Assembly: GCA_021740845.1 (NCBI GenBank)
Contig: JAIOYZ010000014.1
Coordinates: 1 to 64,000, forward strand
Source: Bacteroidia bacterium
GTDB lineage: Bacteria > Bacteroidota > Bacteroidia > UKL13-3
DNA: 64,000 nt
Reading direction: 5' to 3'
The position numbers and the translations under genes are program-made. The notes beneath the pieces were generated by a model that ran no database searches, was not told the origin of the DNA, and saw only the letters and a list, made by a program, of their open reading frames with translations. Of the stretch, positions 58,195 through 64,000 are shown one piece after another. Positions within the stretch are counted from its first letter, which is position 1, and every line of letters starts with the position of its first letter.

Positions 58195-60786
58195 ATGAAA
58201 GAGAATCAACAGCACCATATAGGGCTTAACATGCCTGAGCAAAGAAAATATTATATATTTCTTTGCCTAGTTGTTCTTTTGGTTTTTGGGAATTCGCTTT
58301 TCAATGGGTATAATTTTGACGATAACCTGGTAACGATGCACCATCCTGTTACCTCTAAAGGGTTAAAGTCGTTGGGAACAATTTTTACTAGTTCTTATTA
58401 TAGCAATAATGCAGATATTAGTTTTGGATACAGACCTATTACACATTTAAGTTTTGCAATAGAGCACCAGCTTTTTGGTGAAAAAGCCTTTGTTAGTCAT
58501 TTAATAAATCTATTGATATTTATTGGTTGTGTGGTCTTTTTTTTTACTGTTGTAGCAAATTGGTTTGGTAGCGATTCTGTTGTCTGGGCTTTTCTGGCGT
58601 CTCTTATTTTTGCCATACACCCTATTCATACCGAAGTAGTAGATAGTATTAAAAATAGAGATGAGCTATTGGCTTTTTTGTTCTTGATTTTAACTTTTTA
58701 CCAGCTTAATAATTTTATTTCAAAGGGAAAATGGATTCATATTCTCTATGCAATCATTTTTATTTCTCTAGGTTTACTTTCCAAAAAGTCAATTTATCCC
58801 ATAGTATTTATTGCTCCAATTTTTTTACTTTTTCTTTCAAAATTGTCTTTGAAAAAAGGAGTCTTAATTAGCCTGTTGATACTAACTTTTTCGGGTATTT
58901 TTGCCTGTGAGTTTGAGTTTAAAAACTTGCCGATTCTTATTCTTATACCAATTTTATTTCTATTGTTTTTGGTATTGTTTAAGGAGCGTGATCGTATTTT
59001 AGTTCGTTTAAGCACCCCATTTTGGTCTTTATTTTTCGAGTATTTTATTCTATTAAGTTCATTTGTTTTGGCTGCTACCGCCATCTTGAAGGAAGATTAT
59101 TTATTTTTTGTAGCAGGCAGCATTTTGTTTTTTATTCTGTTTGCTTGGCAAAGCTTTAAGCCTTTATACTTGTTATTGTATTCTATTCAGTTGTTGGCAA
59201 TTGGTTATTTTTTACATATAAGTGTGCTCCCAAGGATAGCCTTATTGGTAAACACTTTTGGGCTTGTACCAATGCTGATGAATAGGAAAGTGCAATGGCT
59301 TGGTTTGTTTTCTTTCTTTTTAGTTATGCTGTTTTTGGTGCTGAATAAATTTGGTTTAGGCCAATTATTTTTAGCAATAGGGGTGTTTTTAGTAATTTTA
59401 CCAGCAAAGAAAAACAAGTGGCTTTCTTTGGTTTTTTTAGGAGTTAATTTACTCGCCTCCTTCTTGTTTTTTCAACTAAGTTATTTTCACCTAGTACTTA
59501 CTGTTGTAGCTATTTATTATTTGCTAATTAAGGACTCCAAATTGTTGATTGGAAGAAAATTTAACACGGAGCTTTTGACCTTATTATTTATTATACCAAT
59601 AGCATTTTTTCAAGGTACTCAAAGAACTACGTATAAAAATTTAATAGATGGATTAACATCTACTAAAATAATAGAGTATGAGGCAAAATCTATTAGCCAG
59701 TCAGAGAATGGAGCTAAAAGGAATAGCGAAGGTAGAAGTTTAAATTATGTTGAAAACAGTTTAATTGGGAATCAAACAATTGAAACAAAAGTTACAAGCG
59801 GTATAGTTACTTTAGGAGAGTATTTACGACTTTTAACTTATCCAAAGGAGTTGCTGTTTTATTATGGATATTCTCGAATAGAGAACAGCAGTTTTTCCAA
59901 TTCTAAATTTTGGTTTTGGCTTCTAGTAATTATTGGAATTTCAGTTTTTGTGTTGGCTAATGCCGCTAAAAATAAGTTGATGTTATTTGGCTGGTTTTGG
60001 ATGGTTTTTTGTTTGCTTTTGTTTAGTAATTGGGTTGAACTTGTGGCAGGAATGGTTGGTGAACGACTTGCTTTTTCTGCCTCAGCTGGGTTTTGTATTT
60101 TCCTTGTTGGATTTCTTAGACAATTTAAACCTTCATTGAATATCAGAAGGCCTGGCGTTTTTGAATACGGCATTTTAGTAGTTGTTTTGGGCTTGTCGTT
60201 AAGGACAGTAGCAAGAAATGGCAATTGGGATAGTCCGTTGGTTTTAATGGAACATGATGTTGATGGTGATAATGAAAGTGCATATGCCAACCACATGTAT
60301 GCATTAACTTGCATGAATGTCTTAACCAATCAGAAAGCACAAAACGCTGTTGGTTTGAGCCAAAAAGCTGAGAAAGCGCTATTGAAATCGGTTCAAATAT
60401 ACCCTAGCTATTTTAATGCAAATTTTGATTTGGCCCGGCTTTATTTAATGCAAAGCAATTTTATTTCAGCAAAAAAATATTTGGATATTTGTTACCAGTT
60501 GGATAGTTCAAATCTTTTTGTTTTAGAAGAGTTGGCCAAAACTTGTTTTGATTTGAACCTACTAGATGAAACCATCCTATACTCTAAAAAGTATTTGGTT
60601 AACTACCCCCAAAACGAAAACATTTATGAAATTCTGACTTATACCTTGTTTACAAAAAAGCAATACCCAGAGGCAATAACTTGGGCTGAGAAGGGTTTGT
60701 TTTATTATCCTAATAGTAAGAATCTAAGTTTGTTGTTAAAGGATATTCAAAAGGAAACGGAATCCACTTCAATAGAAAAAAACTAA
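58195..60786 (+). CDS. Multi-TM protein with C-terminal TPRs (TMTC/PMT-like)
   Basis: NGYNFDDNLVTMHHP; FGYRPITHLSFAIEHQLFG; FAIHPIHTEVVDSIKNRDELLAFLF; C-terminal TPR units. Confidence 0.7.
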   Translation: MKENQQHHIGLNMPEQRKYYIFLCLVVLLVFGNSLFNGYNFDDNLVTMHHPVTSKGLKSLGTIFTSSYYSNNADISFGYRPITHLSFAIEHQLFGEKAFVSHLINLLIFIGCVVFFFTVVANWFGSDSVVWAFLASLIFAIHPIHTEVVDSIKNRDELLAFLFLILTFYQLNNFISKGKWIHILYAIIFISLGLLSKKSIYPIVFIAPIFLLFLSKLSLKKGVLISLLILTFSGIFACEFEFKNLPILILIPILFLLFLVLFKERDRILVRLSTPFWSLFFEYFILLSSFVLAATAILKEDYLFFVAGSILFFILFAWQSFKPLYLLLYSIQLLAIGYFLHISVLPRIALLVNTFGLVPMLMNRKVQWLGLFSFFLVMLFLVLNKFGLGQLFLAIGVFLVILPAKKNKWLSLVFLGVNLLASFLFFQLSYFHLVLTVVAIYYLLIKDSKLLIGRKFNTELLTLLFIIPIAFFQGTQRTTYKNLIDGLTSTKIIEYEAKSISQSENGAKRNSEGRSLNYVENSLIGNQTIETKVTSGIVTLGEYLRLLTYPKELLFYYGYSRIENSSFSNSKFWFWLLVIIGISVFVLANAAKNKLMLFGWFWMVFCLLLFSNWVELVAGMVGERLAFSASAGFCIFLVGFLRQFKPSLNIRRPGVFEYGILVVVLGLSLRTVARNGNWDSPLVLMEHDVDGDNESAYANHMYALTCMNVLTNQKAQNAVGLSQKAEKALLKSVQIYPSYFNANFDLARLYLMQSNFISAKKYLDICYQLDSSNLFVLEELAKTCFDLNLLDETILYSKKYLVNYPQNENIYEILTYTLFTKKQYPEAITWAEKGLFYYPNSKNLSLLLKDIQKETESTSIEKN

Positions 60787-60792
60787 ATTTTT

Positions 60793-61626
60793 TTATTTGA
60801 ACCACTTATGAAACAGACTCGTTTTTTGTTTGTATTTCTTCCTAAATTCTTGGTGGTTTAAATTATAATTTGATTTATAATCTATAGTTTTAAGGGTAGT
60901 TAATTCTTGTGGTTTATTTTGCATTATTTGGTGCACAGATTCATTGAAAAACCTACTTGCATCCACCAAATCTATTTTCTCATTTTGGCGATAATAATGG
61001 ATTAATTCTGATTCTACAGATACCACACTTACAGAGGCTGCTGGTCTAATTTGATTGGTAAAATTGGGTAATGAACCATGGAAAACATTGTGTGCAAATA
61101 CAATGGCATCTCCACGTTTTGCAGGAACAGCCACAAGCAAATCTTTTACATCTTCAAAATCTACAAACAAGGATGGCATATTGATAGACCGGAGAGATTT
61201 GAACCATTTGTGAGTCCCTTTTACTATTTGTATGCATCCGTTTTTTTCATCAACGTCAATTAAGGGACAAAACACGCACATAGATTGGTATTTGGATTCG
61301 TCTACCACGTTCCAATCTTGGTGTAAGGAAGAAACGCTTTTTTCTCCAGTCCCCTTAATCAGAAAAGCACCACCACCGGGTTTGTAATTCACAAAATTTT
61401 GGTCGAGGGAAGGTTTGTAAATTTGGATTAAGGTTTGGTCTATTTTTTCATTAAATTCAGTGTCCTTATCTTTTACGTTGGAATAGATTTCATGAAGGGA
61501 TTCAATTCCAAGTTCTACATATAATTTATCAATTTCTGCCAATTGATTTGTATTTAAAAAATTTGGCAAAAGAGTAAAGCCTTCTTTTTCAAATTGTACT
61601 TCCTTACGAGTGTCTTTGAATATCAT
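60793..61626 (-). CDS. Phytanoyl-CoA dioxygenase (PhyH)-like protein
   Basis: LHQDWNVVDESKYQSMCVFCPLIDVDEKNGCIQIVKGTHKW; RGDAIVFAHNVFHGSLPNFTNQIRPAASVSVV; start at MIFKDT preferred. Confidence 0.8.
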   Translation of the reverse strand: MIFKDTRKEVQFEKEGFTLLPNFLNTNQLAEIDKLYVELGIESLHEIYSNVKDKDTEFNEKIDQTLIQIYKPSLDQNFVNYKPGGGAFLIKGTGEKSVSSLHQDWNVVDESKYQSMCVFCPLIDVDEKNGCIQIVKGTHKWFKSLRSINMPSLFVDFEDVKDLLVAVPAKRGDAIVFAHNVFHGSLPNFTNQIRPAASVSVVSVESELIHYYRQNEKIDLVDASRFFNESVHQIMQNKPQELTTLKTIDYKSNYNLNHQEFRKKYKQKTSLFHKWFK

Positions 61627-61713
61627 GATAGATGCAGGACATGGTAATTTTAACAGCAAATTAGGTAAATTGGGCAGTCTTACAAAAGGATTTTTTTGGA
61701 TTAATGTTAAAGG

Positions 61714-62886
61714 TTAAGCTTTGCTTTCAATCCATTGCCAAATTGGCCATGATTTATCCATCCAATGGTGATATACATGCACCAAGGACGCATTGTAAGT
61801 TGTAACAAAACCATCATCTGTGAGTTGGTTTGTATCTTGGTTTACTTGAACCCCATTATTATTGAAATCTGCAATAAAATTAAATTGTTTTGAAAGTGTT
61901 GGATGGTTTTCTAATCCAAATTCCCACGCCGTTGCAATTAATGTGCCTTGGTCGCGGGTTTTCCAATTGGGTAGGGTAAAAATGTGCATGGTTTTTTCGA
62001 ACCAAGAATTTAAGAAATTATGACTTTCATTGTTAAATAAAAATACTCCACCATTCCAATGCTGCCAATTTTTATCTTTTATTTCAATTTTAAATTCTTG
62101 ATTGATGTATTCTGTTAAATGATTGCATTCATCAAACCAAATGTCTTCACCTATTTTATTATACCATTTTTGGTTCCATTTATTGTACTTTAAGCCTGTG
62201 GCTTTTTGCATTTTTTCAATATCCATTTCATACATTACAATTGCCCCTGAAGTATCGTGCCAAGTGCGTGATTTTTTATTGAAATGGAATTCCTTGTTAA
62301 ATTTAAAGATTGGATAACTAGTAAAATACCTCACAGCAGTTATGGCTTTTTTAAACCATGATTTTTTGAGTAAATCAAACTCTAATTGTAAGGCCTTTGA
62401 TTTGGATTTAAGCGCTTCATCTTTAATGCTTGTTCCTTGCACTTCTGCTACAAATTCATTAAAAATTTCACGGTCTCTTTCACGGGTCTTTAAGCAGCCA
62501 CAATTTATAGCATAGGAGCTAAATTTTCTAACTTGGCAATGGTCTGGGGCAAAGCGAATGGGAGCTATAAATTCGTTAAAAATGGCATCACAATTTGAGG
62601 AAACGGCAATAATATCTGTATCCAAATAGCAATATAAATTACCTGAAGGTAAAAATTTATGAATTCCCGTTTTCAAGTATATGCTAGCTTGGTGGTGGTT
62701 ATAGTTTTCTGGTGTTTTTACATCAATAATTGAATCGTGTTCAATTGGCAATTCATTTCTATTAGAATCAGTGAGAACAAGGATATTATTTTTACTATAT
62801 TTTTTTAAATACGACAGAGAGAAATGTAGCGTATCTATATGCTCTTTAGAGCCACATACTACAAACACAAAAGTTCCCTTATTCAT
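61714..62886 (-). CDS. Putative glycosyltransferase-like protein
   Basis: YCYLDTDIIAV; WNGGVFLFNNESHNFLNSW; YHHWMDKSWPIWQW. Confidence 0.5.
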   Translation of the reverse strand: MNKGTFVFVVCGSKEHIDTLHFSLSYLKKYSKNNILVLTDSNRNELPIEHDSIIDVKTPENYNHHQASIYLKTGIHKFLPSGNLYCYLDTDIIAVSSNCDAIFNEFIAPIRFAPDHCQVRKFSSYAINCGCLKTRERDREIFNEFVAEVQGTSIKDEALKSKSKALQLEFDLLKKSWFKKAITAVRYFTSYPIFKFNKEFHFNKKSRTWHDTSGAIVMYEMDIEKMQKATGLKYNKWNQKWYNKIGEDIWFDECNHLTEYINQEFKIEIKDKNWQHWNGGVFLFNNESHNFLNSWFEKTMHIFTLPNWKTRDQGTLIATAWEFGLENHPTLSKQFNFIADFNNNGVQVNQDTNQLTDDGFVTTYNASLVHVYHHWMDKSWPIWQWIESKA

Positions 62887-63814
62887 ATGTATTCGTTTTG
62901 AACCAATTTGTCATTTCTGCAATGCCATCCTCTAAATTGCAAATGGGTTTGTAGTGTATATATTTATCCAATTTTTGAGTATTGCTATGTGTGCTTAAAA
63001 GTTCATTTTCTGGAAGAGGTTTGCTTTCTATGTGTAGAGGTTTTTTTAATTGTTTGGCAATGCATTCTGCGTATTCTCTAATACTTATAGGTTGACCATA
63101 ACCAATATTAAAAATCTGATGGGAACCTTTTGGTTCAGAAATTATTTTGGCAATAACCAACTCAATACTTTTTACCACATCACTTACATGGGTAAAATCT
63201 CTAAACACTTCGCCGTTGTTATACAAGTTTATTTTATTACCTGCATCTATGGCTTGCATAAATTTATAAGCAGCCATATCTGGTCGTGTAAAGGAGCCAT
63301 AAACGGTAAAAAACCTTAAGCCAATAGCGGTTAATCCAAATTGTTTGCAGTAGTTTTCAATCATTATCTCGCTCATTTTTTTTGTGGTGCCGTAGTAAGA
63401 TAATTGAAGGCTAGTATCTGCGTCTTCCACCATTTGGGATAAATTGGGGGCATAAACACTAGAACTGCTGGCATAAATTATATTCTTTATCCCATTTAAA
63501 CGACATTGTTCTAAAACATTAAAGGTTCCAGCAACATTTGTTTCAAAATATTTTGTGGGATGTATGAGAGACCCTGCAATTCCTGTTTCTGCGGCTAGGT
63601 GTACCACCACCTCTGGAGATTCAGACAACTTATCCAAAAAATTTAATTTGATATCAGCATGTTTTAATTGGTTCAAACCGACTTTTCTTAGAGCTATTGC
63701 AGAAGTGGGTGACTCAATTAAATCGATGGCGTTAACAAGATGGGTGTTTTGCAATTGTTTTTGCAAATGATAACCAATAAAGCCCGCACCACCTGTAATG
63801 AGAACTGATGTCAT
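62879..63814 (-). CDS. NAD-dependent epimerase (UDP-sugar epimerase-like)
   Basis: MTSVLITGGAGFIGYHLQKQL; YASSSSVYAP; YYGTTKKMSEIMIENYCKQFGL; LRFFTVYG. Confidence 0.9.
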   Translation of the reverse strand: MTSVLITGGAGFIGYHLQKQLQNTHLVNAIDLIESPTSAIALRKVGLNQLKHADIKLNFLDKLSESPEVVVHLAAETGIAGSLIHPTKYFETNVAGTFNVLEQCRLNGIKNIIYASSSSVYAPNLSQMVEDADTSLQLSYYGTTKKMSEIMIENYCKQFGLTAIGLRFFTVYGSFTRPDMAAYKFMQAIDAGNKINLYNNGEVFRDFTHVSDVVKSIELVIAKIISEPKGSHQIFNIGYGQPISIREYAECIAKQLKKPLHIESKPLPENELLSTHSNTQKLDKYIHYKPICNLEDGIAEMTNWFKTNTYE

Positions 63815-63854
63815 GTTTTTTCGAAGAGTTTTTTGAGCAATATACGTGTTCTTT

Positions 63855-64000
63855 TTAGTCAATCCATTTTCTAAACCATTTTTCCATAACCAATATTTTC
63901 CAAAGTTTCCAATTGTAGGTTTCGGTAAGAAGTTTATCTAGGTATTTTTGGTTGATGATATGATGTTTAACCAAGGAGCTATTAGCAAGTTCCTTTTTGT
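63855..64000 (-). CDS. Partial CDS, C-terminus only; asparagine-synthase-like C-terminus is possible
   Basis: ...KKELANSSLVKHHIINQKYLDKLLTETYNWKLWKILVMEKWFRKWID* in the frame upstream of the epimerase. Confidence 0.35.
   Translation of the reverse strand, partial: KKELANSSLVKHHIINQKYLDKLLTETYNWKLWKILVMEKWFRKWID

Noticed and set aside
409-63679. GGTTCAAACC copies as tRNA T-arm fragments (T-arms read GGTTCAAATCC)
   Set aside because: The copies lack the extra T, have palindromic GGTT/AACC arms, and show no acceptor stems, CCA or other tRNA arms nearby

Overview
The window looks like a chromosomal segment of an AT-rich Bacteroidota bacterium: there are T9SS type A and type B C-terminal sorting domains, TAnnTTTG-type promoters and typical family content. 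From left to right it holds: the 3' end of a group II intron (RT/maturase C-terminus plus domains V/VI); a pullulanase; an ECF sigma cluster; a 1871-aa secreted Ig-repeat adhesin-like T9SS protein; Mpo1-like, bestrophin, AlkB and Fe-S oxidoreductase genes; an ~11 kb, single-strand type I restriction-modification island (hsdR, SatD-like, DUF3307-like, a two-TM protein, hsdS, AAA ATPase, HNH nuclease, hsdM); two large T9SS/secreted proteins including an alpha-amylase; housekeeping genes (PPK2, rbfA, LolE-like, M28, M1, metK); a TPR histidine kinase; a nucleotide-kinase-like/dCMP deaminase pair; and a carbamoyltransferase/glycan locus that runs off the right edge. The most unusual signal is a highly iterated near-palindromic 10-mer, GGTTCAAACC/GGTTTGAACC (extended TTGGTTCAAACCGAA). 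I found 27 exact copies plus 3 copies of the perfect palindrome GGTTCGAACC, spread through genes and intergenic regions but absent from the R-M island. Other notable signals are three TATAAG-N8-CTTATA palindromes spaced exactly 29 bp apart upstream of the satD-like gene, an ATPase+HNH (Septu-like) pair nested between hsdS and hsdM, a structured metK leader that starts at a good Bacteroidota promoter, and a three-Ig higher-order repeat. All calls come from reading the sequence by eye; no searches were run.
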